From Nevskiaceae bacterium (GTDB lineage Bacteria > Pseudomonadota > Gammaproteobacteria > Nevskiales > Nevskiaceae): 64,000 nucleotides of DNA. The notes beneath the pieces are model-generated. The model was not told the origin of the DNA and made no database searches. It worked only from the letters and a program-made list of their open reading frames with translations. The stretch covers positions 1-64,000 of the forward strand of contig SSEB01000006.1 of the NCBI GenBank assembly GCA_008012115.1, read 5' to 3'. Both the position numbers and the translations under genes were made by a program. Positions 52,209 through 60,236 of the stretch are shown here, in pieces (position 1 is the first letter of the stretch; every line of letters begins with the position of its first letter).

Positions 52209-52825
52209 CAGGGCTGGCCTTCCGGATTATAGGTGGCCGAATGCGCCGCAAAGCGCGCGTAGCGCAGCGTGCCGCCCATGCTCACGCCTTGGCCGGCGAC
52301 GCTGCTGTTGTGCTCGATCAGATAGTTGTCGAGATCGTCGCCGGCGTCCTGCCACTGCTGCTCGCCGCTCGGGCGCAGCGCCACCGCCTGCAGGTTGCGG
52401 GCGGGAATGCCCATCGGATACGACACCGGCTGGGTCTGCGGCAGGGTCGACTGCGCAGCCAGGGAGGCGTCGCCGGCGGCCGTCGATCCGCCGCCATGGA
52501 TACCCACCAGCAGTGCCACCGTGGCCACCGAAGCGGCGGCCGCAAGACCCGCCAGCGGGCGCCAGTTGAAAGCCGGGCGACGGAATTCCTTCACCTTGGG
52601 GTGCGCCAGTTCCTGGGGCCGCTCGTCCAGTCGCGCCATCACGCCGGCGCAGATGCAAGGCTGGTTCTTGCGCACCGCCGTGTCTTCCATCGCCTCGCGG
52701 CCCAGGCAGAGACGGCTCCACTGCGCCTTGAGGACCGGCGACCGCTCCATCTCGTCGAGCAGGCGGTCCAGTTCCTCGGCGCTACACTCGCCATCCAGAA
52801 GCGCGGAAAGAGTCTCTTGAGACAT
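52208..52825 (-). CDS. rseA: Anti-sigma-E factor RseA/MucA
   Basis: A 205-residue single-pass inner-membrane anti-sigma factor. The N-terminal sigma-binding domain (about 1-75) begins M-S-Q-E-T-L-S-A-L-L-D-G-E, and one membrane segment follows (about 94-112). The periplasmic tail (about 113-205) ends in a region bound by RseB. An unusual C-I-C motif near residues 57-59 in the cytoplasmic part is worth noting, since the classic proteins lack paired cysteines there. It lies between rpoE (93-bp gap) and rseB (1-base overlap). Confidence 0.92.
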   Translation of the reverse strand: MSQETLSALLDGECSAEELDRLLDEMERSPVLKAQWSRLCLGREAMEDTAVRKNQPCICAGVMARLDERPQELAHPKVKEFRRPAFNWRPLAGLAAAASVATVALLVGIHGGGSTAAGDASLAAQSTLPQTQPVSYPMGIPARNLQAVALRPSGEQQWQDAGDDLDNYLIEHNSSVAGQGVSMGGTLRYARFAAHSATYNPEGQP

Positions 52826-52918
52826 TGGGCGTACCTCGGCTACCGATACTGGCTAAACCGCGGGAATGATGGAAAGTTCCCGGGGCGGATGTAAAGGGTC
52901 ACGGAACGGGCGTCCATG

Positions 52919-53491
52919 TCAGTTGAGCAGCGGCTCAAGGACCGCGTCGATGGCCTCGCGGGCACGGAAAATGCGCGAACGGACGGTGCCGATGGGGCAG
53001 TCCATGACTTCGGCGATTTCCTCGTAGGACAGCCCTTCCAGCTCGCGCAGGGTGATGGCCTGGCGCAGGTCCGGCGGCAGGCGGGCGATAGCCTCCTCGA
53101 CCTTCTGCTTGATTTCCTCGGTCAGCAGCTGCGCCTCGGGCGTATCGACATCGCTCATCTGCTCGGTGTGGCCGAACTGCTCGGCCTCCTGCACGTCGAT
53201 GTCCTGGTTCGAGGGGCGGCGGCCGCGCGCCACCAGATGATTCTTGGCGGTGTTGATGCCGATACGGTACAGCCAGGTGTAGAAGGCGCTGTTGCCGCGG
53301 AAGCTGTTGAGCGCGCGGTAAGCCTTGATGAAGGTTTCCTGCGCCACATCCTGGGCGTCAGCGTCGCCCACCAGGCGGCCAACCAGCTGCACGATCTTGT
53401 ACTGGTATTTGCGGACCAGCAGTTCGAACGCCCGCTTATCGCCCTGCTGCGCGCGCTCAACCAGCTTTTCGTCCAATTGTTCTTCGCTCAT
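52919..53491 (-). CDS. rpoE: RNA polymerase sigma factor RpoE/AlgU
   Basis: A 190-residue ECF sigma factor for the envelope stress response. Region 2 (about 10-95) has D-A-D-A-Q-D-V-A-Q-E-T-F-I-K-A-Y-R-A-L and F-Y-T-W-L-Y-R-I-G-I-N-T-A-K-N. Region 4 (about 125-185) has L-P-P-D-L-R-Q-A-I-T-L-R-E-L-E-G-L-S-Y-E-E-I-A-E-V-M. Start M-S-E-E-Q-L at 53491; the frame stays open upstream to 53590 but without family similarity. It heads rpoE-rseA-rseB and is divergent from nadB, as in pseudomonads and enterics. Confidence 0.96.
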   Translation of the reverse strand: MSEEQLDEKLVERAQQGDKRAFELLVRKYQYKIVQLVGRLVGDADAQDVAQETFIKAYRALNSFRGNSAFYTWLYRIGINTAKNHLVARGRRPSNQDIDVQEAEQFGHTEQMSDVDTPEAQLLTEEIKQKVEEAIARLPPDLRQAITLRELEGLSYEEIAEVMDCPIGTVRSRIFRAREAIDAVLEPLLN

Positions 53492-53546
53492 GCGCGCGTC
53501 GGGTGGTGGCGGCCCTGGCCGCCATAAACAGATAAACTGGCGTGAA

Positions 53547-53553
53547 GTTCCGC
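53547..53553 (-). promoter_or_regulatory. Candidate sigma-E -35 element of rpoE
   Basis: The minus-strand sequence GGAACTT (53553 down to 53547) is a perfect sigma-E/AlgU -35 element 55 bases before the rpoE start, as expected for autoregulation. The -10 is not clean: TCTG occurs after 12 bases and TTTAT after 16, so the usual TCTRA at 16-17 bases is missing. Confidence 0.5.
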
Positions 53554-53621
53554 TTTGAAGCGCATCGGTGTCTGCGCGGTGCGGAAGCACTCAATTCGAT
53601 CATTTTAACAGCCAAACGCCC

Positions 53622-55214
53622 ATGCGTGACCCGGAAGTCCTCATTCTCGGCAGCGGCGCCGCCGGCCTGTCGCTAGCCCTGCGCCTCGCCCAACAAGGCC
53701 ATGCCGTTGCCGTGGTCTCCAAGAGTTCGCTCTCCAGCGGCAGCACGCTGTGGGCCCAGGGCGGCATCTCGGCCGTGCTCGATGCGGACGACAGTCTCGA
53801 AAATCATGTGCACGACACCCTGGTGGCCGGCGCCGGACTCTGCGACGAGCGGGCGGTGCGCTACACCGTCGAGCGCGGCCCGGCCTGCATCCGCTGGCTG
53901 ATCGAACAAGGTGTGGTCTTCACGCAGGAGGAGGGCGACCTGCGCGGCAGTCACCTGCATCTGACCCGCGAAGGCGGTCACAGCCACCGCCGCGTCGTTC
54001 ACGCCGCCGATGCCACCGGACGCGCCGTCGAAACCACCCTCGCCTCGCTGGCCGAGGCTCATCCCAACATCCAGGTGCGCGAGAACTGCGTGGCGGTCGA
54101 TCTCATCGTCGACCGCGCTGCCAAGCGCGTGCTCGGCGCCTACCTGCTCGACATCGCCAGCGGCGAGGTCAGCGCCGTCGCCGCCAAGGCCGTGGCGTTG
54201 TGCACCGGCGGGGCCAACCAGGTCTATCTCTACTCCAGCAATCCGCACGGCGCCTCGGGCGACGGCATCGCCATGGCCTGGCGCGCCGGCTGCCGAGTCG
54301 CCAACATGGAGTTCATGCAGTTTCACCCAACCACGCTCTACCACAAGGACGAGCGGTCGTTCCTGATTTCCGAGGCGCTGCGCGGCGAAGGCGCCCTGCT
54401 CAAGCTGCCCGGCAGCGGCGAACGCTTCATGCCGCGCTTCGACGAGCGCGGCGAACTGGCGCCTCGCGACATCGTCGCCCGCGCCATCGACCATGAGATG
54501 AAGCGGCTTGGCATTCCTTTCGTGCTGCTCGACATCACGCACAAGCCGGCGGCGTTCATCAAGTCGCACTTCCCATCCATCTTCGCGCACTGCCTGGAAC
54601 TGGGCCTCAACATCACCCGCGAGCCGATCCCGGTCGTGCCCTCGGCGCATTTCACCTGCGGCGGCGTACTGACCGACCTGCATGCGCGCACCGACGTGCA
54701 CGGGCTTTATGCCATCGGCGAGGTCGCCTGCACCGGCCTGCACGGCGCCAATCGACTGGCCAGCAATTCATTGCTGGAATGCCTGGCCTTCGCCGAAGCC
54801 GCGGCCGCCGACCTGCACGAACGCCTGCCGTCCCTGCCCGCACCTGCCGCGCTGCGGCCCTGGGACGCCAGCCGCGTCACCGACTCCGACGAGGATGTGG
54901 TGGTGACGCACAATTGGCTCGAACTGCGCCGCTTCATGTGGGACTACGTCGGCATCGTCCGCACCAACAAGCGCCTGGAACGCGCACAGCACCGTATCGA
55001 TCTGCTCAAGCAGGAAATTCACGACTACTACGGCAATTACCGCATCGATGCCGGCCTGATCGAACTGCGCAACCTGGTGACGGTCGCCGACCTCATCGTG
55101 CGCTCGGCCCTGCTGCGCAAAGAGAGCCGTGGCCTGCACTACACGCTGGATTATCCCCAGGCTTTGCCGGAAGCCCTGCCGACCATCCTGCCGGGCCGGC
55201 CACAGCCACTGTAA
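53622..55214 (+). CDS. nadB: L-aspartate oxidase
   Basis: A 530-residue FAD enzyme that oxidises L-aspartate to iminoaspartate for NAD synthesis, related to the fumarate reductase flavoprotein. The dinucleotide fold is [14 protein letters not shown] near 6-19. [15 protein letters not shown] near 37 is the FAD segment. [10 protein letters not shown] near 343 and [15 protein letters not shown] near 374-388 are characteristic of NadB. The start M-R-D-P-E was chosen at 53622, directly before the flavin fold. Divergent rpoE/nadB is conserved in gammaproteobacteria. No nadA or nadC is in the window. Confidence 0.97.
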   Translation: MRDPEVLILGSGAAGLSLALRLAQQGHAVAVVSKSSLSSGSTLWAQGGISAVLDADDSLENHVHDTLVAGAGLCDERAVRYTVERGPACIRWLIEQGVVFTQEEGDLRGSHLHLTREGGHSHRRVVHAADATGRAVETTLASLAEAHPNIQVRENCVAVDLIVDRAAKRVLGAYLLDIASGEVSAVAAKAVALCTGGANQVYLYSSNPHGASGDGIAMAWRAGCRVANMEFMQFHPTTLYHKDERSFLISEALRGEGALLKLPGSGERFMPRFDERGELAPRDIVARAIDHEMKRLGIPFVLLDITHKPAAFIKSHFPSIFAHCLELGLNITREPIPVVPSAHFTCGGVLTDLHARTDVHGLYAIGEVACTGLHGANRLASNSLLECLAFAEAAAADLHERLPSLPAPAALRPWDASRVTDSDEDVVVTHNWLELRRFMWDYVGIVRTNKRLERAQHRIDLLKQEIHDYYGNYRIDAGLIELRNLVTVADLIVRSALLRKESRGLHYTLDYPQALPEALPTILPGRPQPL

Positions 55215-55263
55215 GCCGCGCCCGTCTCTCTGCGATGGGCGGGCAACGGCCCCTCGGGGGGGC

Positions 55264-55569
55264 TCAGCCGCCGACGACGGTGCGCCAGGCCGATCCTGCC
55301 AGCCGTCCCAGGGCCTGCCAGTTGGCCGCCGCATACCAGACCCAGAACAGGACGATGCCGGTCTTGACCGCGTGCTCGTTCCAATAGGCCTCCAGTGCCG
55401 AAGTGGCCTCGCGCGTCGCCACCGCCGTCTCGCCCTCGACCGCCTGGGCCATGCTGCGGCGGCGGTGCGGCCAGCGGGCTGGCGCTTTCTTCACATTTCG
55501 CTGAACGAAACGCGGGCTGTCCTTGGGGCTGTCGGTGGCCACGGCCATGGTGTTCTGCAGGTTTTTCAT
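55264..55569 (-). CDS. Small single-pass membrane protein under SOS control (unknown)
   Basis: A 101-residue protein of no family known to me. A basic N-terminal half (K27-K28, R32, R36-R37-R38) is followed by a short acidic helix-like stretch (A-V-E-G-E-T-A-V-A-T-R-E-A-T-S-A-L-E) and a single hydrophobic segment (about 70-85, G-I-V-L-F-W-V-W-Y-A-A-A-N-W), then a short C-tail. It is transcribed divergently from lexA, its start is only 35 bases from the first of two LexA boxes, and it has a good GAGGT Shine-Dalgarno. It is therefore very likely SOS-induced. Small single-pass proteins next to lexA act as division inhibitors in other bacteria (sulA neighbours lexA in pseudomonads), so a checkpoint role is a fair guess only. 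Confidence 0.6.
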   Translation of the reverse strand: MKNLQNTMAVATDSPKDSPRFVQRNVKKAPARWPHRRRSMAQAVEGETAVATREATSALEAYWNEHAVKTGIVLFWVWYAAANWQALGRLAGSAWRTVVGG

Positions 55570-55603
55570 CTCGGAACCTCGTCAGGTGCGGCGTTTGGTG
55601 ATA

Positions 55604-55637
55604 CTGTATGTACATACACTACTGTATGTCCATACAT
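55604..55637. promoter_or_regulatory. Two tandem LexA (SOS) boxes
   Basis: CTGTATGTACATACAC (55604-55619) and CTGTATGTCCATACAT (55622-55637) each match CTGT-N8-ACAG except at the last base. Their centres are 18 bp apart. They lie between the divergent lexA and small membrane protein genes and should repress both, including lexA autoregulation. Confidence 0.9.
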
Positions 55638-55658
55638 TTGTCTATCATGGTTGCCACC

Positions 55659-56324
55659 ATGCAAAACCTGACCGACCGACAGGCCGAGATCCTCGAATTC
55701 ATCCAGCGCACCCTGTGCAACAGTGGCGTGCCGCCGACGCGCGCCGATATCTGTGCGGAATTCGGGTTCAGTTCGCCCAACGCCGCCGAGGGACACCTCA
55801 AGGCCATCGCCTCCAAGGGCTATATCGAGCTGATGCGCCACAGCCGCGGCATCCGCGTGCTGGTCGACCAGAACCGTTCGCTGACTCAGCAGTACGAACT
55901 GCCGCTGATCGGCTACATCGCCGCCGGGCAGCCGATCCTCGCGGAAGAGAACGTCGAAGAGACAGTGCGCATCGATCCGGAGCTGTTCCATCCGCGTGCC
56001 GATTTCCTGCACCGCGTCTCCGGGCATTCGATGAAGGACGTCGGCATCCTCGATGGCGATCTCGTCGGCATCCATTACCAGCCGGATGCCGACAACGGCC
56101 AGATCATCGCTGCGGCTCTGTATGACCGCCGCAGCGGGCGCGAGGCCATCACGCTCAAGCGCTACTACCGCCGCGGCGCCAAGGTCCGGCTGGATTCGGA
56201 AAATTCGGATCCACAGTACGCGCCGATCGAGATCGACCTGACGCAGGTGGACGAGGATAGCCAGGACACGCCGCAGTTCCGGATCGCCGGGCTCTACGCG
56301 GGCCTGATCCGCCGGCCGCGATAG
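55659..56324 (+). CDS. lexA: SOS response repressor LexA
   Basis: A 221-residue repressor-protease. The winged helix (about 1-70) has L-T-D-R-Q-A-E-I-L-E-F-I and P-P-T-R-A-D-I-C-A-E-F-G-F-S-S-P-N-A-A-E-G-H-L-K, the E. coli-like recognition helix that fits the CTGT-N8-ACAG boxes upstream. The cleavage site Ala-Gly lies in Y-I-A-A-G-Q-P-I near 90. The catalytic dyad is Ser in G-H-S-M near 127 and Lys in I-T-L-K-R-Y-Y near 167. ATGs at 55608, 55626 and 55647 are in frame, but the first two fall inside the operator, so the start M-Q-N-L-T was chosen. It ends three bases from the convergent ABC ATPase stop. Confidence 0.96.
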   Translation: MQNLTDRQAEILEFIQRTLCNSGVPPTRADICAEFGFSSPNAAEGHLKAIASKGYIELMRHSRGIRVLVDQNRSLTQQYELPLIGYIAAGQPILAEENVEETVRIDPELFHPRADFLHRVSGHSMKDVGILDGDLVGIHYQPDADNGQIIAAALYDRRSGREAITLKRYYRRGAKVRLDSENSDPQYAPIEIDLTQVDEDSQDTPQFRIAGLYAGLIRRPR

Positions 56325-56327
56325 CCG

Positions 56328-57071
56328 CTAGTTTTTCAGCACCTGGCCCAGGAAGGCCCTGAGCCGCTCGTTGCGTGGCGCGGCAAAGAATGCTGGCGGC
56401 GCATCGTCATAGACCGCCTCGCCGCCGTCCATGAACACCACGCGGTGCGCCACCGCGCGCGCAAAGCCCATCTCGTGCGTGACCACACACATGGTCATGC
56501 CCTCGCGCGCCAGCGTCTGCATCACGTCCAGCACCTCGCCAACCATTTCGGGGTCGAGCGCGCTGGTCGGTTCGTCGAACAGCATGATGCTGGGCTGCAT
56601 CGCCAGCGCGCGGGCGATGGCGACGCGCTGCTGCTGGCCGCCGGAAAGCTGGGCCGGCCGCGTGTCGGCCTTGGCCAGCAGGCCGACCTTGGCCAGCAGC
56701 GCCTCGGCGCGCTGCCGCGCCTCGTTGACCGACAGCTTCAGCACCCGCTGCGGCGCCAGCATCACGTTCTGCAAGGCGGTCATGTGCGGAAACAGGTTGA
56801 ACTGCTGGAACACCATGCCGACATGCGTGCGCAGGCGATTGAGATCGGTACCGCGCGCATGCACGTCGATGCCATCCACGACGACGCGGCCCTGATCGAT
56901 GCCCTCCAGCGCATTGAGTGTGCGCAGCAGGGTGGACTTGCCGGAGCCGCTGGGGCCGACGATGCACACCACCTCGCCGCGCGCCACGGTCAGGGAGACA
57001 CCCTTGAGCGCCTGCGTCCCGTTGGCGTAGGACTTGCCGACGCCCCGCAGCTCGATCAGCGGTTCAGTCAT
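56328..57071 (-). CDS. Polar amino acid ABC transporter ATP-binding protein
   Basis: A 247-residue ABC ATPase of the GlnQ/HisP type. Walker A is G-P-S-G-S-G-K-S-T near 37-45, the signature is [14 protein letters not shown] near 143, Walker B is I-M-L-F-D-E-P-T-S near 166, and the switch His is in V-V-T-H-E-M-G-F-A near 198. It energises uptake with the permease and binding protein encoded upstream on the same strand; the gene order is binding protein, permease, ATPase, and the start overlaps the permease stop by eight bases. Confidence 0.95.
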   Translation of the reverse strand: MTEPLIELRGVGKSYANGTQALKGVSLTVARGEVVCIVGPSGSGKSTLLRTLNALEGIDQGRVVVDGIDVHARGTDLNRLRTHVGMVFQQFNLFPHMTALQNVMLAPQRVLKLSVNEARQRAEALLAKVGLLAKADTRPAQLSGGQQQRVAIARALAMQPSIMLFDEPTSALDPEMVGEVLDVMQTLAREGMTMCVVTHEMGFARAVAHRVVFMDGGEAVYDDAPPAFFAAPRNERLRAFLGQVLKN

Positions 57072-58044
57072 GCGCCAGCCTCCGCTCCAGCCGCCGGACC
57101 AGCAGCGAGAGACTGCCGGTCAGCAGCAGGTAGAGCGCTGCAACGCTGAACCAGACCTCGAAAGGGCTGAAGGTGGAACTGACCACTTCGCGCCCGGCCT
57201 TGGTCAGGTCAGTCAGCGCCATCACCGAAACGAGCGAGGAGTCCTTGATCAGGTTGATGAACTGGCCGGCCAGCGGCGGCAGCATGCGACGCAGCGCCTG
57301 CGGCAGCACCACATGGCGCATCGCCTGCGCGGTGCTCATGCCCAGGCTGCGTGCCGCCTCCATCTGCCCGCGCGGCACTCCCTCGATGCCGGCGCGCACG
57401 ATCTCGGCGACATATGCGCCGGTGAACACCGCCAGCGCGGCGACGCCGGCCGCGAACGCGGAAAGCTGGAGCACGGTGCCGATGAAAAAATAGAAGATGA
57501 AGATCTGCACCAGCAGCGGTGTGCCGCGGATGATCTCGACATAGGTCGCCGCGAGGTTGCGCGCGGCCGGGTTGTGCGCCACGCGGCCCAGGCCCGCGAC
57601 CAGGCCCAGCAACAGCGCGAATACCAGCGACAGCGCGGAAATCTCCAGCGTCAGTCCCAGGCCCACCAGCAAGGGTCCGGGCCGGATGCCAGGCTTGCGC
57701 GCCAGCACGTCGTTCTGGAACACGAGATCGCCCTGCCCGACCAGCACCTGCGCAAAGCCGGTGTAGCGCTCCGTACCCGCGCCCTTCATCTCGGTCACGG
57801 TCAGCGTCTTGCCATCCGCCGAAAATGCCACGAAGCCATCGAAGGGCGCGCGGATGTCCTCGCCCTCGGTGCTGACGATGTATTGCGGGAGACGATCCCA
57901 GCGCCAGGTGTAGTCGACACGGCGACTCGCGCCGTAAAGGCCGGCGCCCAGCGCCACGATGATCAGCGCGTAGACGCCATGCCAGCACCAGCGCCGCCAG
58001 CCGCTTACTTGAGGTTCTGCAGCCACGCCGAGCCTTCGAACCAC
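57064..58044 (-). CDS. Amino acid ABC transporter permease with periplasmic insertion
   Basis: A 326-residue HisM/GlnP-type permease, longer than the usual 220-240 residues. After a first membrane segment (about 22-40) there is a hydrophilic stretch of roughly 75 residues (about 42-118) including F-D-G-F-V-A-F-S-A-D-G-K-T-L-T-V-T-E. The standard permease domain follows (about 122-318), with membrane segments near 125-150, 185-210 and 290-312 and the EAA loop E-A-A-R-S-L-G-M-S-T-A-Q-A near 230. The ATG at 58044 overlaps the binding protein gene by 40 bases; GTG at 58026 with a nearby GAAGG is an alternative start. The insertion could sense substrate or contact the binding protein. Confidence 0.87.
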   Translation of the reverse strand: MVRRLGVAAEPQVSGWRRWCWHGVYALIIVALGAGLYGASRRVDYTWRWDRLPQYIVSTEGEDIRAPFDGFVAFSADGKTLTVTEMKGAGTERYTGFAQVLVGQGDLVFQNDVLARKPGIRPGPLLVGLGLTLEISALSLVFALLLGLVAGLGRVAHNPAARNLAATYVEIIRGTPLLVQIFIFYFFIGTVLQLSAFAAGVAALAVFTGAYVAEIVRAGIEGVPRGQMEAARSLGMSTAQAMRHVVLPQALRRMLPPLAGQFINLIKDSSLVSVMALTDLTKAGREVVSSTFSPFEVWFSVAALYLLLTGSLSLLVRRLERRLAHD

Positions 58045-58808
58045 TTCTTGTAGAGCGCGTCATAGGTGCCGTCGCGACGGCTCTGCGCCAGGAAATTGTT
58101 GAGCCAGTTGATCAGGTCGGGATCGCCCTTGCGTACCGCCCAGCCCAGCGCCTCTTGCGTGAACGGCTCCTTGAGATGCACCACCTTGTCGGGATTCTGC
58201 GCCGCATAGACGGCGTTGAACGGAAGGTCGTAGACGTAGGCGTCGGCGCGCCCGCTGCGCACTTCCATCGCGCCGTCAGCCTCGGATTCGAACTGCTTGA
58301 GCCGCGACCTGGGAAAATACTTGTGGGCCGCAATATCACCCGTGGTGCCGAGCTTGGTGCTGACGGTGTAGCGCGGATCGTTGAGATCGCGATAACTCTT
58401 GATCTGTGACTCCAGCCCGCGCCGCAGCAGCAGCGTCTGCCCGATGATCACGTAGGGATCGCAGAAATTGACCTTGAGATTGCGCTCCGGCGTGATGGTC
58501 ATGCCGCCCATCAGCACATCGAACTTGCCGGTGAGCAGCGCGGGGATGATGCCGTCCCACTGCGTGTTGACCAGCGTGAGCTTGACGCCCATGTAGCGCG
58601 CCATCAGGCGCGCGAGGTCGACGTCGAAGCCGATGATGTCGCCCTTCTTGTCGCGCATCTCGAAGGGCATGTAGCCGGCTTCGAGTCCGATGCGCAGTTC
58701 GCCACGCTGCAGGATCGCATCGAGCGTCGAACGCGGCGGCGGCGCATCCGCGGCCTGCGCAACACCGATCACTAGCCACATCAGCAGCGCGATCACGCCT
58801 CGTTTCAT
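58005..58808 (-). CDS. Polar amino acid ABC transporter substrate-binding protein
   Basis: A 267-residue periplasmic binding protein of family 3. The signal peptide M-K-R-G-V-I-A-L-L-M-W-L-V-I-G-V-A-Q-A is cleaved near 19-20. The mature domain has L-R-I-G-L-E-A-G-Y-M-P-F-E-M near 38-51, G-F-D-V-D-L-A-R near 61-68 (the family 3 signature) and D-V-L-M-G-G-M-T-I-T-P-E-R near 95-107. An upstream in-frame ATG at 58829 gives seven extra residues ahead of the signal and was not used. The ligand, probably a polar or basic amino acid, is not defined. Copy H of the 114-bp element lies 22 bases upstream. Confidence 0.93.
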   Translation of the reverse strand: MKRGVIALLMWLVIGVAQAADAPPPRSTLDAILQRGELRIGLEAGYMPFEMRDKKGDIIGFDVDLARLMARYMGVKLTLVNTQWDGIIPALLTGKFDVLMGGMTITPERNLKVNFCDPYVIIGQTLLLRRGLESQIKSYRDLNDPRYTVSTKLGTTGDIAAHKYFPRSRLKQFESEADGAMEVRSGRADAYVYDLPFNAVYAAQNPDKVVHLKEPFTQEALGWAVRKGDPDLINWLNNFLAQSRRDGTYDALYKKWFEGSAWLQNLK

Positions 58809-58830
58809 GCCGGAACCCCTGTCATGCATG

Positions 58831-58944
58831 CCACCCGCTCTCCTCGATTTCCCTAGACAATATGTGAATTATTATTTAACAGAAATTAATTCATTAAATA
58901 TTTAATAACGATCCTGCCGGCACTGAGGGTTTCTGCGGGTGACG
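58831..58944. repeat. 114-bp CACCCGCT element, copy H
   Basis: CACCCGCT at 58832-58839 and TGCGGGTG at 58934-58941 span 110 bp. This copy has a T instead of A before GCGGGTG. ATAAC is at 75-79; the left inner motif is GTGAA. The central A-A-T-T-C-A motif is at 58-63. It lies between the divergent binding protein and M20 hydrolase genes, so one or both promoters must lie in or next to its AT-rich core. Confidence 0.9.
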
Positions 58945-58997
58945 TTGAAAATGAGCTGCACCTAGAATGAAGTCATTAGAGCAAATCGGGTGCCATT

Positions 58998-60236
58998 GTG
59001 AAAACGCCGGCAACACCTGCTCATCTCGCCTCGCTGCACTGGATCGACGCACAGCTGCCCGCCATGCGCGCCGAACTGATCGCGCTGGCCTCGATCAACT
59101 CCGGCAGCTTCAACGCCAGCGGCGTCGATGCCGTCGGCGATCGCCTGCAATCCCTGTTCGCGCCGCTGGACGCGCCGATCGAGCGCCTGGCCTTGGCGCC
59201 CTATCGCCGCACGGCCGATGATGGCAGTCTCCGCGAATATCCGCTGGGCCACGCGCTGCGCCTGCGCAAACGTCCGGATGCGCCGCTGCGCGTGTTTCTC
59301 TGCGGCCACATGGACACGGTATTTGGTGCGGAGCATCCGTTTCAGCAGGTGCGTCCCATGGGCGACGACCGTCTGCACGGACCTGGCGTCGCCGATCTCA
59401 AAGGCGGCCTGCTGGTGATGCTGCTGGCCCTGAGCGCACTGGAACGCAGCGATGTGCGTCATCAAATCGGTTGGGAGGTGCTGCTGACGCCTGACGAGGA
59501 AATCGGCTCGCAGGGCTCGCTGCCGCTGCTGGCCGAGGCGGCGCGGCGGAATCACTTCGGGCTGGTTTATGAACCGGCCCTCCCCGATGGCAACCTGGCC
59601 GCGCAGCGCAAGGGCAGCGGCAATTTCGACGTCATCGTACACGGTCGCGCTGCGCACGCCGGCCGCGATCCGCAGCAGGGGCGCAACGCCATTCGCGCTG
59701 CGGCGGATCTGGTCGCCATGATCGACGGGCTCAATGGCCAGCGCGAGGGCGTCACCGTGAATCCCGGCTACATCCACGGCGGCGGTGCGCTCAGCATCGT
59801 GCCGGATCGCTGCGTGTTCAAGTTCAATGTGCGCACGACCGCGCCGGCGGACGAATGCTGGGTGCATGATCAACTCGACCTCGCACTCAGCCGCATCAAT
59901 GCCCGCGAGGGTTTCCGGCTTGAACTGCGCGGCGGCTTCACGCGACCACCCAAGGCCTTTGATGCGGCCACGCAGCGTCTGGCCGGTCTGCTGGCCGACT
60001 GCGGGCAGGCGCTGTCCCTGGATCTGCAGTTCAAACCGACGGGCGGCTGCTGCGATGGCAACAACCTTGCCGCGTTGGGGCTGCCGAATATCGACAACCT
60101 CGGCGTGGTCGGCGGTGAGATTCATAGCGATCGCGAGTTCATGCGCGTCTCCAGCCTGAGTGAACGTGCGCAACTCTCCGCCCTGCTGCTGCTGCGCCTC
60201 GCCAGCGGCGAGATGCACTGGACGCCTGCGCCATGA
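58998..60236 (+). CDS. M20 family metallohydrolase linked to arginine catabolism
   Basis: A 412-residue dinuclear zinc hydrolase of the M20/CPG2/ArgE type. Zinc ligands and catalytic residues appear in F-L-C-G-H-M-D-T-V near 98-106, G-P-G-V-A-D-L-K-G-G near 131-140 and L-T-P-D-E-E-I-G-S near 166-174; the dimerisation domain has G-R-A-A-H-A-G near 219, and the last ligand is in H-S-D-R-E-F near 378-383. It starts with GTG (58998) and overlaps astA by four bases. Because astE is not in this operon, it may take the place of the succinylglutamate desuccinylase or act on a related N-acyl amino acid. That is an inference from position. Confidence 0.85.
   Translation: MKTPATPAHLASLHWIDAQLPAMRAELIALASINSGSFNASGVDAVGDRLQSLFAPLDAPIERLALAPYRRTADDGSLREYPLGHALRLRKRPDAPLRVFLCGHMDTVFGAEHPFQQVRPMGDDRLHGPGVADLKGGLLVMLLALSALERSDVRHQIGWEVLLTPDEEIGSQGSLPLLAEAARRNHFGLVYEPALPDGNLAAQRKGSGNFDVIVHGRAAHAGRDPQQGRNAIRAAADLVAMIDGLNGQREGVTVNPGYIHGGGALSIVPDRCVFKFNVRTTAPADECWVHDQLDLALSRINAREGFRLELRGGFTRPPKAFDAATQRLAGLLADCGQALSLDLQFKPTGGCCDGNNLAALGLPNIDNLGVVGGEIHSDREFMRVSSLSERAQLSALLLLRLASGEMHWTPAP

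Noticed and set aside
55608-55658. Upstream in-frame ATGs of lexA (55608, 55626, 55647) as the start.
   Set aside because: The first two lie inside the LexA boxes and would place the operator in coding sequence; family alignment starts at M-Q-N-L-T (55659).
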